DNA of 64,000 nt from Cymbomonas tetramitiformis (GCA_001247695.2 LGRX02027000.1:1-64000), one strand, 5' to 3'. Positions 39,701-50,624 are shown, counted from the stretch's first letter. Program-made: numbers and translations. The notes: generated by a model not told the origin, from the letters alone.

Positions 39701-39971
39701 ATGTATGCTACTGATTATAGCCTGCCCCCAAAACCCTAAAGACGATAATAAATGATTAATAAATACAAGAGAAAACCCTAAAGAAATAATTACGTAATAA
39801 ATAGGGAATAAATTACGTGATTAAATGTGAGTACGATAAAAAATAAATGAAAAATCTACAATAAAAAAATAAAAAAATCTACAATAAAAAGATAAAGATA
39901 AAATTGAAAGTAAATAAAAAGTAAATTAATTAATGTTTCAATAAGATATATGTTAATTGTTCTTAAATCAT
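39701..39971. repeat. Terminal repeat of element 3
   Basis: Begins ATGTATGCTACTGATTATAG and then follows 13,314-13,586 closely (AAAACCCTAAAGACGATAATAAATG ...). Ends in TTAATTGTTCTTAAATCATT. Confidence 0.8.
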
Positions 39972-40352
39972 TCATCCAAATTCCCACCATATGTTTCCTT
40001 CATTTGTTTTCCAACCCATTTTCCCTATTTTCATTTTACCTTTACCTTTATGGTCTTGTACCCAATAATAAGCATTCAAGAAACAAAGACTTGGTAAAGA
40101 ATACTTGTTGTTTTTCACTAAAGTTCTCATATTAATTCCATTTTTTTCATTATCTTTTTCAAATTTTTTGATAGCATCAAAAACATTTTTGCAAGCATTG
40201 TTTAATTCATCACCTTCATATTTTTCATAGTATCTTGTTTTGTCACTTATATTACGAAACATGAAAATAAAATCTTCCATAATTATTGGAGTCGGGTCAT
40301 AAATAGAACCATCCTTACGTTCAATCCAACAATGTAAGTCTAATGTATTCAT
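39972..40352 (-). CDS. Variable terminal-cassette protein, 126 aa (element 3)
   Basis: MNTLDLHCWIERKDGSIYDP..., with a compact C-terminal half containing SLPSLCFLNAYYWVQDHKGKGK and ending NIWWEFG. The HCWIERKDGSIYDPTP opening resembles a papain-like or transglutaminase-like His box, but this is only an impression. Unrelated to the genes in the same slot elsewhere; flanked by the same leader and tail. The frame is intact although the rest of element 3 is decaying. Confidence 0.7.
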   Translation of the reverse strand: MNTLDLHCWIERKDGSIYDPTPIIMEDFIFMFRNISDKTRYYEKYEGDELNNACKNVFDAIKKFEKDNEKNGINMRTLVKNNKYSLPSLCFLNAYYWVQDHKGKGKMKIGKMGWKTNEGNIWWEFG

Positions 40353-40439
40353 CTTGCTTGGTTTACACTACTGAGTTACACTCTTTAAGTGGATTTTTTT
40401 TTTTGAGTTTTTTTGTCCCCCTGAAAAAACCGAAGAAAT
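40353..40439 (-). promoter_or_regulatory. Conserved leader of the terminal cassette (element 3)
   Basis: Same block as the other three (AATTTCTTCGGTTTTTTCAG ... AAATCCACTTAAAGAGTGTA ... AGTGTAAACCAAGCAAG), up to ATGAATAC. Confidence 0.65.
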
Positions 40440-40658
40440 TCACACAATTAAATTAAAAGGAAATCTTGCAGGTCCTCGATTGTTATTATTTGTTGGTAAA
40501 TTTGCAATAGGTCGTGATGTCACTTGTGGTGATTGAATATTTGCAGATTTATTTAACCTTTTCTTTTTGGAATATTTTTTACGAGGTTTCGTGCCTTTTT
40601 TGGAATGATATTCTTTGGCACATTTTTTTAATGTTTCGTTCCATTCAGCACGAGTCAT
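40440..40658 (-). CDS. Small basic conserved PLV protein, 72 aa (element 3)
   Basis: Third copy of the MTRAEWNETLKKC protein, intact. Here no longer in-frame extension exists, which fixes the start at MTRAEW for all copies. Confidence 0.75.
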   Translation of the reverse strand: MTRAEWNETLKKCAKEYHSKKGTKPRKKYSKKKRLNKSANIQSPQVTSRPIANLPTNNNNRGPARFPFNLIV

Positions 40659-40682
40659 TTATATATTATGATATATTATTAT

Positions 40683-41351
40683 TTATAATTGATTATTTCT
40701 ATTTGCACGTTGTCCTCTCGTTGCAAGCGGGCTTACATCGACACCCAAATATTGAACACCACTGGTATCATCGTCATCATCAATATCTAAACGTGCAGGG
40801 CTAAGGGAATCTTTTTTAGCTGAATTGAATAATGCTTGTCTTACTAAAGGGGTTCTTCGTCCAGATTCACCTTGATTTTGGGGTGTGTTAAACGGAGATG
40901 AAGCTTGTAATAACATAGGATTTGGAATAATTATTCCGGAAGGTCCAGATTCTCCTTGATTTATTGGAGTTGGTGACAAACTTTCTAGATATTTAACATC
41001 GTCATCATGTTCCAAATCAGGTGATACATAACTTCTTGGAGTTTCTACATCAGATTCACTTAAATCAGCAAACCTTTGTAAATTGTCCGCTCTTGTATAT
41101 TTTCCCGGAACAAAAACATTGACATCACTTCTTTTTAAATTTTGAATCAAATCAACTGAATTTATCAAAGGACTTTGAGAAATAGAAGTATAGAATTCAA
41201 CACTATTTTGAGAAGGAGCGGTCATAGCATAATTGTTAGAAGCTAATTTAGAATATCCTTGAAATATTGATTTATTAGATGCAGCATTTCTAAAGCCTAA
41301 TTCATTTAAACAATATTGTTTAACAATATCATCAGTCAATATCTTTCTCAT
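40683..41351 (-). CDS. Conserved PLV protein of unknown function, 222 aa (element 3)
   Basis: Homologue of 14,363-15,037, identical over about 190 residues but with a different end (SGVQYLGVDVSPLATRGQRA instead of SGVEIIEEEASPQMYTRGQR). The switch point is close to the repetitive aspartate codons, suggesting local recombination. Confidence 0.75.
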   Translation of the reverse strand: MRKILTDDIVKQYCLNELGFRNAASNKSIFQGYSKLASNNYAMTAPSQNSVEFYTSISQSPLINSVDLIQNLKRSDVNVFVPGKYTRADNLQRFADLSESDVETPRSYVSPDLEHDDDVKYLESLSPTPINQGESGPSGIIIPNPMLLQASSPFNTPQNQGESGRRTPLVRQALFNSAKKDSLSPARLDIDDDDDTSGVQYLGVDVSPLATRGQRANRNNQL

Positions 41352-41375
41352 ATATTTTATAATATTACATATATA

Positions 41376-41573
41376 TTAATTGTTTCGTCTATTTTGTTGT
41401 CTATCCGCTGGATGAGGTGGTCTTAAAATTCTTCCATACCGCCTTAATTGATGACGAGCTTTACATTGAATTTTATTTCCAAGCGGACGACCTGAGGGTG
41501 CAGGGTCTTTATATCCACAATAAATATTATTATTCAGCCTTCGTTGAGCTTGTGTTTGATTAGCTCTTACCAT
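41376..41573 (-). CDS. Small conserved PLV protein, 65 aa (element 3)
   Basis: Identical in sequence to the copies at 15,062 and 37,528. Start at MVRANQ. Confidence 0.7.
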   Translation of the reverse strand: MVRANQTQAQRRLNNNIYCGYKDPAPSGRPLGNKIQCKARHQLRRYGRILRPPHPADRQQNRRNN

Positions 41574-41602
41574 GACAATATATATAATACAATCGATAAA
41601 AA

Positions 41603-42759
41603 TCATCGTAAATCAATTTCCGTTTCATTATCTTTATTATTTTTATTTTGACTTCTTGTCCTTTTAGATATTCGATTAGAAGATGAGACACCTTCTTTCC
41701 TAAGAGTTCTTTCTTTTTTATTTTGTTTAGAAACCAATTCAGAAACTGTAGGTTCATCAGTGGATTTCTTATTATTAGAATTGTTACCTTTGACTTCCAA
41801 TAATTCGCGTGGTTTATACCGACGTGCCAAAGTTTCTTTACCGTCTTCGATGATATAACTCAATCCTTTCATAGATTTTACTTTATATATTTTTGTCGAC
41901 CATCGTTGAGATTCTTTATCAAACGTTTTAGTTTTAATTTTAATCCTAACTTTATCACCCGGTTTTATATCTATTTTTTCAAGAAGCTTAGTCAATTTAT
42001 TCCTTTTCAATAAAATATTTCTGATGGTCTTTGTTAGGTTCATATTATCAGGAGTTGATTTATCGATATTTGCAGAATTTTGTGTACTATTATAATTTTT
42101 GACAACAGAATCCAAATAATCAATCCAGTTTACGGTGTCTTTACTTTTTTCTATTTTTTAAATTTCAATTTTAATGTTCTATTGAATCTTTCTATCATAC
42201 CCATAGTAGTATGGTCTTCGGTTTCATTTAAATAATGCTCAATATTGTTGTCCTTTAATAATTTTTTCATAGATTTATTTGTAAATTCTACACCATTGTC
42301 CGTAGTCAATACATTCATTTTTGAATCTTTTATTAACTTTTTAAAAGCAGGAATTATTCCTTCAGCAGAATCAATGTTTTTGTTATTTTTGTCTTTAACA
42401 GTTTTTGATTTTAATGGATATGCATACGCCTTTCGTGTATTGATATTGATAGCCGTCAATATAACGGAGTAGCCTCTATTTTGTTTTTTGAATTCAGGAA
42501 TAAATGCTAAATCAGCCTGAACATAATTCTTGTTAGGGTCTTTACCGTAAATAGGAAATAACTCTTTTCTATTGATTTTCTTTTTTTGAGAAAATGTTTG
42601 ATTGACTTCAGTTTTTTCTATAGCTTCCTTGACTTGTTTTTGTGTGACTTTATAACCAAGAGATTTTAATTTGACCGTAAATGGTGATACGGCACTTAGT
42701 CCTATTTCAGGATTCAGATAAAAGTCTTGTATTTGTTTTTCAGTGATTGACTTGTTCAT
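41603..42759 (-). pseudogene. DDE integrase with one-base deletion (element 3)
   Basis: Nearly identical to the element 2 integrase, but the T7 run of the plus strand near 42,152 is T6. This splits the gene into a 202-codon N-terminal ORF (catalytic core with all three acidic residues) and a 170-codon C-terminal ORF. A single-base slippage; an assembly error cannot be ruled out. Confidence 0.88.
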
Positions 42760-42761
42760 TA

Positions 42762-45700
42762 TTATAAAGGAATATCTTTATGTCCCCAAGGTAAAATATT
42801 GAATTTGTCCCACTGAATGTATCCTTTATCATAATTTAATGAAAATGATTTTGTTTCGCTTCGTGTTTCTATACCAAGAGCTGCATAATGTTTGTTTTCA
42901 TCAATTTTTCTTGGTTTTCTAAGAACATCGTATTTTAATTCCACAATTTTTTCGTGATTGTATAAAATGATATCTTTGATTTCTTCATGATTGATACTTT
43001 GAGAATTTTCATAATTTAATGGAAATCCTTTTACCTTAGTCATTGTTGTTCCATTATCAAATTTTAATGAATATGATTTAGGTGCTGTTGATACAAATTC
43101 AATGCATGTCTTATTTTCTAACTCGTCGGTCAGTTCTCCAAGATAATCACCAAGTTGTTCTTTGAAGATATGATTATTACTTGTATTTTCAATGTATACC
43201 ACTGAGTCGGTATCGTGATATAGTACATTGTCAAATCCTACATCGTCCATCAAATTGTATAATTTCATTCTTGCATATGCCGTTGTAAACACTCCAATAA
43301 CTTCGTTAACGGTGCAGTTTGTTTCAGAATATTCACCTAATACATTAAAACCAACTTGGTATTTAACATCACCATTTTTGTTTTTTATTGGCTGAATTAG
43401 AACATTGTCATTTCTTGAATCTGATAAAATATCATATACTTCAGCACTATTCATGAATTTGTTTTGTCTTTTATTTGGTTTCAAACAATATCTACCCCAC
43501 AAGTTGTTGAGAAATAATTTAGCAATAGTTCTCAATCCTTCATTTTTATATATTTTATCCTTTTCTAATAATATACCTTCCTTTTCAAAATATTTTTTAA
43601 TATACAAATCTTTATCTTTTTCGCTTTGTACCCACTCAGGATAATCGTTTGCCTCTTGTTTTATTTTTAAAAAAGTATTAATAAAGCTTTCAAAAATAGT
43701 ATATGATGTATTTTCCCAGTGTACAACTTGATGAATTTTTTCAATTTTATATCCTTTTTTATAGCTAATTTTACCTCTTCGGTGCACCACGTTCCAGTCA
43801 TTTTTGTCAAAGGAAATGTCAACTTCTCCATTTTAGAATGTCCCAAGTTCCTCAATGGTAAAACTGCCATTCCCAAATCATTTGGTGGAATTATTGTGCA
43901 TTTTATTACTCCAAAGAATTGTTCAATATTAGTGACTCCATTTAATTCAATTTCTTGATAGATTTTTGTAGGATGTTTTGAAGGAAATTTACAATATTTT
44001 AAAACCCAAGGATACAAACTTGTAAAATCTACATATCTAATTGTTTCATCATCTCCACATTTGTGATATAATTTTTTAGGGTCAGTTCTTCCACCAAATA
44101 GTGCATCTCGGAAAACAATAGGTGTGTTATAACTGTTTACGAAATCGATAACATTTTGGTCATTTTTTTGTAATTCTTTAAAATCACTTTCTCACATGAT
44201 TTCGATGTTATACCCAAGACTTTGAATTTTTTCTAATCTTTTTTTGGTCTCATCGTACAGTTGATAAAATGTTTTATTTGTGGCGTAATTCTTTCTAAAC
44301 ATATTCTTACCATTTGTTTTTGGATTACCATGCCAATAATCACCGAGAAATTCATATATTGTGTTTGTTGCAGGGTCATAACCATCTACATATTTATGTC
44401 TTTCATTGTTACCAAAATGGAAATGAGGAATTTTGTATTCTTTGATTAAATTATCAATTTTATTTGAATGTTTTACATATTCCAAATAAATGTCACCTAT
44501 AGATGATTGTTGTTTTCCTTTGATGACACTATTTAAAATAGCTATGGAATTTTCAGGCATATGCAAATACCTATGAATTGTTTGTGTCAATGATGCAATC
44601 GTTAAATAGGCTGTGGGGTCAATTTCTTCATTTGTAATTTCTAAAATTTTCTTTCTATATTCCATCCATCCTAATCGTAAAATTCTTACATCACTTTGAC
44701 AATAATCTAATATTTCTTTTTCCATCACAAAATGATATTTCTTGTTTTTCATTTGCGAATACCAATCCAAAAATTTCGCTCGTGCATCACCTTTCATTTG
44801 ATTGTATCCATAGTACATTTTGTCCGGTATTAAACCCTCATATTTTTTATTTTCAGGGGTATTAAACTTGTGAGGAAAATAACCTTTCTTCTCACCTTTT
44901 AAATCGAATATTTTTGAGAATTTACTTAATGGATTTGTTAAATGTAGGTAGCTGTCCATTAATGTCACGTTTTGATATTTTAGATACATTATTTTACCAC
45001 CATTTTGCACCGTTTCAGGAATTTCATTCATTGTCGTCATTATGTATTCTATGATAAGTACATAATCATACTTACTACCATTATGTGCTATAAAAGTAAA
45101 CCCTTTATGTTTGTTTGAAAATAAAAATTTTCAAGCTTCTTCAATATTGTTGTGAATAAATTCCTCTCCATTAGAATATTGTGTCACACTCAGATTCACT
45201 TCGTGCTTTGTTTCATTGTATGCTTCAAAATCAAAAAATCCTATTTTACTTTCATCAACAACATCTTTTGGTTTCTTTGGTGTAATGTAACATTGATGCT
45301 CTCTCATGTCACAATATAATTTACAATTTGGACAAAATTCATGTCCACAAATGTGTTCTTGTTCTTTTCTTATATCGTAAACCTTTTTACACTCACCTTT
45401 GCACCTATGGAAATGTTGACAAGCTGTCCCTTTTTTGTGTAAATCATAACATTTCTGATTTGGAAATTTTATATTACAATCTTCACAGTGTATGGCTTTC
45501 TTCCAATCAATAAATGGTTTGGTTCCTTTTTTAGAAAAATCGCACAATTTACTTTTACATTTAAAACACCTTGGTCGGTCGGCTATTCCATAAAATGCTT
45601 CGATTTTTGTTATTGGTTCGTAATGTCCAATACTTGAATTTAGATGATAATAAACAAAATTCCATTCCGGTCTGTCGGGCAAACCTTCTTTAGTTGGCGG

Positions 45701-46676
45701 ATACATTATTGTACAACCCAAATCAGTCATTCCGTGAATTGTAATATTTTTGTTGAATTTTTCTTCAAAGACATGAATGTCATCAAAACCTATACCGTTT
45801 TCAGCATTAAATTCTAATTCTTTCATTAAAATTATTGCTTCCCTTGTTAAACGATTTTTTATATTATTGCAAATTTTATTGTAGACATTGTATGTTATTT
45901 CTTCATTGTCTTTTTTATCTTTGTAATTCATAATTATGCAAGATTTAGCAAAACATTGTTCATCCTTGACGGTAATGCAACTCTTCTTTTGTTTCAATTC
46001 CTCCACAGATTTTGGCACCGACAATGGTTGGCCCTTTCCATTAATTTTTTTGAAATTTAATAAAGAAATTGTGATGAAATTCACAGCCCCTCTATCATCT
46101 CCGGACTGAATCATTCCTTCTAATTTTTTGTAAAATTCGATTTCATTTTTTGCACTTAAAAATTCCGAAGAACCATCTTGAAAGTTTACACCAAACTGAA
46201 AATGTTTTACATCTTCCGAAGCTTGGTCAATTTTTTTATTAATCAAATTCATCCAATAATTCAAAGGTTTACTAAGAAATCTATTAAACTTGATTTTCAT
46301 AGATACTCCGGAATTTCCACCTTTATCGACAAAATCTTTTGTAACGTCTTTATCCGTAAATTGTTCTTCATATTCTTGTCTAGAAAGCAACTCATTAAGG
46401 ACTATTAAGTCCTCATTTTCTTTTTCAAATTTCTTTATTTCTGATTGTAATTTTTGTTGTTTATTTTCTTTGGTAAATTCTTTGTCTATTTTCTTTTTTT
46501 CAATTTGATTAATTTTACTCCATTGTTCCTTTGTTAATTGTCTTGAACTTGATGCTTTCAAATTTCCGGCCCTATGGTTTTTGACTTTCTTGAGATTGGT
46601 TTTCGTTGCTTTGGTCAATGGAGCTTTGCCTTTATCATATTTTTTTGTCTTTATCATTAGACTTTTTCGGTGGCAT
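42762..46676 (-). pseudogene. polB: Family B DNA polymerase, multiply broken (element 3)
   Basis: Collinear with the element 1 polymerase from MPPKKSND (ATG at 46,676) to GHKDIPL. Lesions: an extra A in the A-run near 46,640; TGA at 45,131-45,133 in place of the codon for Cys (IEEA|KFLF); TGA at 44,192-44,194 in place of Trp (IEIM|ESDF); and a frame change at A AAA AAG near 43,760. Motif C (DTDSVVYIEN) is present once. The A AAA AAG site is a classical -1 slippery heptamer and a -1 shift there would restore the frame. Confidence 0.9.
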
Positions 46677-46722
46677 TATTATTATACAATATATTTCTTA
46701 TTACTAAATTGTAACGTATTCT

Positions 46723-47055
46723 TTAGGTGGTTTTTGTTACATTCAACCTTTCCAAAAATTTGTTTTGAATTTCCATATATTTTTCAAAGTCTTCAGGATT
46801 TTCTTTGATTTTATTGGAGAATATTTCAACAATTTTTACTTTATCTATACCATGCTTTTCCATCGTTGAAACACCGACATTTTTATTTAACAAAATTCGG
46901 TCTAAGGTTAGATTCTTTTGTAACAATGGTTTGTTGGCTTCATAATATTTCCCTTTGTCTCTCCTATTCATATCTAAAGGCTTTTTATAATACACCTTAC
47001 CATTCTTAGAAGTAACCTTCATATACTTAGGAGAATGTGTATCAATTTCACTCAT
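46723..47055 (-). CDS. Conserved PLV protein upstream of polB, 110 aa (element 3)
   Basis: MSEIDTHSPKYMKVTSKNGK..., close homologue of 31,927-32,259. I place the start at MSEID as in element 1; the longer in-frame extension runs into the neighbouring gene. Confidence 0.65.
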   Translation of the reverse strand: MSEIDTHSPKYMKVTSKNGKVYYKKPLDMNRRDKGKYYEANKPLLQKNLTLDRILLNKNVGVSTMEKHGIDKVKIVEIFSNKIKENPEDFEKYMEIQNKFLERLNVTKTT

Positions 47056-47080
47056 TGTTATAATATAGAACTTATAATCT

Positions 47081-47269
47081 TTAAGCAGATTCAAACACAT
47101 TTTTATCAATACTTAATTCTTTTGAATTCATGATATCTCTTTCGCACTTTATACAAAGACAATCTAATTGTTTACATCGAGACCGTCTCATATTATATCC
47201 TATAGCATGAATCAAAGCAACGATAATTGTCCCAAATTGAAAGACATCACACGTATTTATTTCAAACAT
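47081..47269 (-). CDS. Short membrane/zinc protein, 62 aa (element 3)
   Basis: Almost identical to 31,713-31,901 (one difference near the end, VFESA for VLESA), intact. Confidence 0.68.
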   Translation of the reverse strand: MFEINTCDVFQFGTIIVALIHAIGYNMRRSRCKQLDCLCIKCERDIMNSKELSIDKNVFESA

Positions 47270-47295
47270 TATACATTAAACTGATTTTATTTTCT

Positions 47296-47352
47296 AGTTA
47301 GAGTTAGAGTTAAAGTTAGAGTAAGAGTTAAAGTTAGAGTTAGAGTTAGAAT
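47296..47352. repeat. GTTAGA-type hexamer repeat
   Basis: Irregular run of GTTAGA/GTTAAA hexamers in the intergenic space between the divergent 62-aa and 159-aa genes of element 3. Element 1 lacks it at the same place. It superficially resembles a telomeric repeat but lies inside the element. Confidence 0.75.
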
Positions 47353-47426
47353 TTAAATCAAAGTCATTAAAAATTGATAGAAATGATAAGTAATGATTAG
47401 AAAATTATTTTCTTGTGTATTCTAAT

Positions 47427-47548
47427 ATGGGTTTTAAGAAAGGTGAAAAAATTACTGATGAGGCTACTCTAGAACGATTAAAAGTTGCTCGATTAAAAGC
47501 TATGGAAACAAGAAGAAAAAATTCTGAAGCCAAAAAGGATATCAAACT
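47427..47548 (+). pseudogene. Charged coiled-coil gene, cut by R2 (element 3)
   Basis: The first about 41 codons (MGFKKGEKITDEATLERL...EAKKDIKL) match 31,618 leftward. The sequence then changes at AAACT|TTGTGCC to the LTR of R2. This pins R2's integration to a viral gene. Confidence 0.85.
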
Positions 47549-48240
47549 TTGTGCCAGGGGCACGACGACAGATGCTCGGAGATATGTTTTTGATTGAACG
47601 TGCAAAGGTACACAATTCGGATTTTTATAATATACTGGATCAGGGCCAGATTGAGGTACAAACGATAATTCGGTTCCGAGTTCTGAAGGCTAAACACTTC
47701 TCAAGTGCTCTACTTATTCACTCGTCACTCAGGTTGCGGGGTCAACCACTCGAGAGCCGATGTCACACTTCGGCTCAACGTTCAGTTCCCGATCCGATCT
47801 CATTTCTAATTCCGATTCGTCATTCTCGATTCAGATGTTATGCCAACAGGCTGACACGATGACTGCCCCACAGTACTGTCATACTACTGTACTGTCATAC
47901 TGTCATACTGTCATAGCGGCATACTGTCATACTGTCATAACCTTAATATCTGATATTCGATTTCATTGTCTTTTCAACCCCGATGCGAATCTGACCATTC
48001 TTCGAGGGTCTGACTGAGTTCCACGATGACACCCCCCACAGTACTGTCATACTATAGTGTCATACTGTCATACTGTCATAGTGTCATAGTGTCATACTGT
48101 CATACCCCGGACATCTGGTATTCATTCTCATCGTGATTCCAAGCCCAATCTCACTGTCATCGTGCCAATCCCAGATTACCCCCGATGACACACATACGGA
48201 CGCATAGACATATCGGCTCACGCTGTGCCTCCGGGCACAA
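47549..48240 (-). repeat. 3' LTR of R2
   Basis: On the minus strand it begins TTGTGCCCGGAGGCACAGCG right after the polypurine tract and ends GTGCCCCTGGCACAA against viral DNA, so the termini are inverted (TTGTGCC/GGCACAA). About 690 bp. Its middle is made of short TGTCATAC-type repeats. The partner LTR is not in the window, so the assignment rests on position and termini. Confidence 0.75.
47876..48110. repeat. TACTGTCA microsatellite-like repeats in the LTR
   Basis: Two clusters (47,876-47,940 and 48,040-48,105) of CATACTGT/CATAGTGT octamers separated by unique sequence. Confidence 0.85.
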
Positions 48241-48254
48241 CTCTCCCCCCTTAG
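48241..48254 (-). promoter_or_regulatory. Polypurine tract of R2
   Basis: CTAAGGGGGGAGAG on the minus strand, directly before the LTR start, as expected for the plus-strand DNA primer of Ty3 elements. Confidence 0.7.
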
Positions 48255-48426
48255 GAGTGGTCTACCTCCTGGGATCACTCCGCTAAGGTACCCATCTAAG
48301 TTCCAGTTCTTAGGTTCTCTGGTTCCTTGCTGTTTCCAGTTCTTAGGTTCTCTGGTTCCTCTTCGAGCATAGTTCGCCTGCCGCTACCAGGGCACCACTT
48401 TCAAGAAGAAGGGTGCCACTTGGAGT

Positions 48427-48894
48427 CTAAAGCGGGTCTTCAGTGTCGCGGAGGCGTAAATGTCGGAAAAGTTGTCGTAGCAGTAGTGCTGGTACGGGGT
48501 ATACACTCGCAGATTGACCTGCTCCAGTCTGCTGCGGGTGAGGTCCAAGCTGAGCAGTCTCTGGGTGAGCACCGGTTGCCCATCTGCACGCACACGGTGT
48601 TGAAGTAGTACAGCGTAGCAGGGGCGAGGGTGGTGCTGAGTTCGTCCATATGCAGGTGGGTTTCATGTACTGCGTACCATACATGCAGTAGGTACACACC
48701 AGCGGTGGGGGAAGCTGGCGCATCATAGGGCGAAGCCGTAGCGCGTTAGGGAAGCGACCTCTGGGGTTTTCCATGAACCAATGTTTTGGCTTTAGGTAGT
48801 CAATGATCTGCAATGCTCGTCGTACGATTTTGTCAGCTTGGAGAAGGTCAGGGGGTCCACCAGTGGTGCGCGCTTGACTGTACTGCCTGCAGGG
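48427..48894 (-). pseudogene. R2 pol, C-terminal half of the cytosine methyltransferase
   Basis: Continues the polyprotein after the DNA transposon: PPCRQYSQARTTGG, DKIVRRALQIIDYLKPKHW, MENP (ENV-type motif), CTYCMYGTQYMKPTCIWTN and TAQLGPHP, ending RDTEDPL at 48,427. Residue by residue it follows the viral enzyme at 29,065 (SPPC-x2-YS, IID, ENP, CxYCxYGxQYxKxTxIWTN, TAQ). The 9-bp duplication at the break lets the two halves be aligned exactly. Confidence 0.82.
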
Positions 48895-49259
48895 GAGCTT
48901 ACACAGATTGTGGGATTGGGGGATTGGGGAATTGGGGGATTGAAAAAATCACAGGGTGAAAAACCAGAATTCAAGTTTCTAAAAAGTTGGAATTTTAATT
49001 TTTACCCTGTGAAAATATGGAAACACAAAAATTTGAAACCTCAGTAAACGGTATTTGTGGCAAAAATATCAAAAAAAATTTGGTTCCCGTTCCCCAAAGA
49101 TTCATTTGAAATTGTGAATTTTAGAGCTGTAATTTTAGAAAAATTTGAGATTCCGTATTTCTTCCCTACGAATAAAACTATGCCGTCAGCCGACTGTTTT
49201 CTTAAAACATTATTCTAATTAATAACTTCAAGTTTACTCGTAGTCTTTCGACTGTTTTC

Positions 49260-50240
49260 ATAAATATTGAAAACCATGCGGGAAATTTGGTGTGACCACA
49301 CTTGAACACGCACAACACTTTACCGCTGCCACCGGTTTGACATTTTTCAGGTGTACTTTTACGTACCAATACTTTCACGGACGCAACACTTTCACGGACG
49401 GACACGCGCAACACTTTACCACAGCCGTGCACTTTTGCATTATTATTGTAAACTTATGCAGACTAATAACTTCACGTTTCCTAGTAGACTCTTTGCCGGT
49501 TTGATTATTTTAGAAAACCATGCGGGACACATTTCTAACAATTTTGTGTGACCACACTTGAACACGCACAACACTTTACCGCTGCCACCGGTTTGACATT
49601 TTCCAGGTGTACTTTTATGTACCAATACTTTCACGGACGCAACACTTTCACGGACGGACACGCACAACACTTTACCACAGCCGTGCACTTTTGCATTATT
49701 ATTGTAAACTTATGCAGACTAATAACTTCACGTTTCCTAGTAGACTCTTTGCCGGTTTGATTATTTCATAAAACCATGCGGGACACACTAGACATTTTTT
49801 TGGTGACCACACTTGAACACGCACAACACTTTACCGCTGCCACCGGCTTACCATTATTCTTGTTTACTTTAACAGTCTGCTACATTCACGGGCCAAAATA
49901 GACAAATATACACACCAACAAACATATTTCATTAGCCTAACCAATACTTTCACGGACGCAACACTTTCACGGACGGACACGCACAACACTTTACCACAGC
50001 CGTGCACTTTTGCATTATTATTGTAAACTTATGCAGACTAATAACTTCACGTTTCCTAGTAGACTCTTTGCCGGTTTGATTATTTCATAAAACCATGCGG
50101 GACACACTAGACATTTTTTTGGTGACCACACTTGAACACGCACAACACTTTACCGCTGCCACCGGCTTACCATTATTCTTGTTTACTTTAACAGTCTGCT
50201 ACATTCACGGGCCAAAATAGACAAATATACACACCAACAA
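49260..50240. repeat. About 255-bp tandem repeat in the MULE
   Basis: Copies of GACCACACTTGAACACGCAC ... CACTTTTGCATTATTATTGT start near 49,292, 49,549, 49,803 and 50,124; the last two units carry an extra block (ACAGTCTGCTACATTCACGG). Short ORFs on both strands are products of this repetition. Confidence 0.85.
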
Positions 50241-50624
50241 ACATATTTCACTAGCCTATTCCTCCTCTGACTTGGTAATCTCAGCAACTGCCTGAGCAAG
50301 GTGGTACACAGCCCCGAAGAAGCTGGTGGTGCAACTCTCAATCCCAAAAAAGGCACGCTTGGCTCGGAGTGCTCCAACACCAGTTGAACCTGCCCCAAAT
50401 ATTAAGTCTAGTTAGCATTTGTCTTAAAAGGTAGGTGCTGCATAACGCATAAAACTAACCAAGTGAGTCTCGGGTCTTACCAGATCCCATGAACGGGACC
50501 ATCTGGGCGGGACATTGAGGCGGGACCAGGCGGGACCCTGGGAGTCGGGACCAGTCGGCATTGTAGGTGTTTTTTCTTCTTCTGTTGTTGTGAACTTTCT
50601 GGGCTCTTGCAGGATGTTTTTTAT

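Larger units (their letters stand above)
39701..47548 (-). mobile_element. PLV element 3: decaying partial copy, inverted
   Basis: Terminus and TIR at 39,701, then terminal gene, leader, three small genes, integrase, polB, the 110-aa and 62-aa genes on the minus strand, and the start of the charged 159-aa gene on the plus strand. There R2 interrupts it at 47,548. The order mirrors the right half of element 1. Multiple lesions are present: frameshifts in integrase and polB and two TGA stops in polB. Confidence 0.88.

Noticed and set aside
39701..42760. Element 3 as the right-hand continuation of element 2 after insertion of element 1
   Set aside because: Both carry the same genes in the same order from a terminus, so they are two copies of the same end, not the two halves of one element.
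47296..47352. Telomere-like repeat
   Set aside because: The units are an irregular GTTAGA/GTTAAA mix, short and internal to a viral intergenic region, not a telomere type I know.
12873..47548. AT-rich block as bacterial or organelle contamination
   Set aside because: Both borders join to retroelement sequence, the gene set is that of Polinton-like viruses, and there are no ribosomal, tRNA or respiratory genes.
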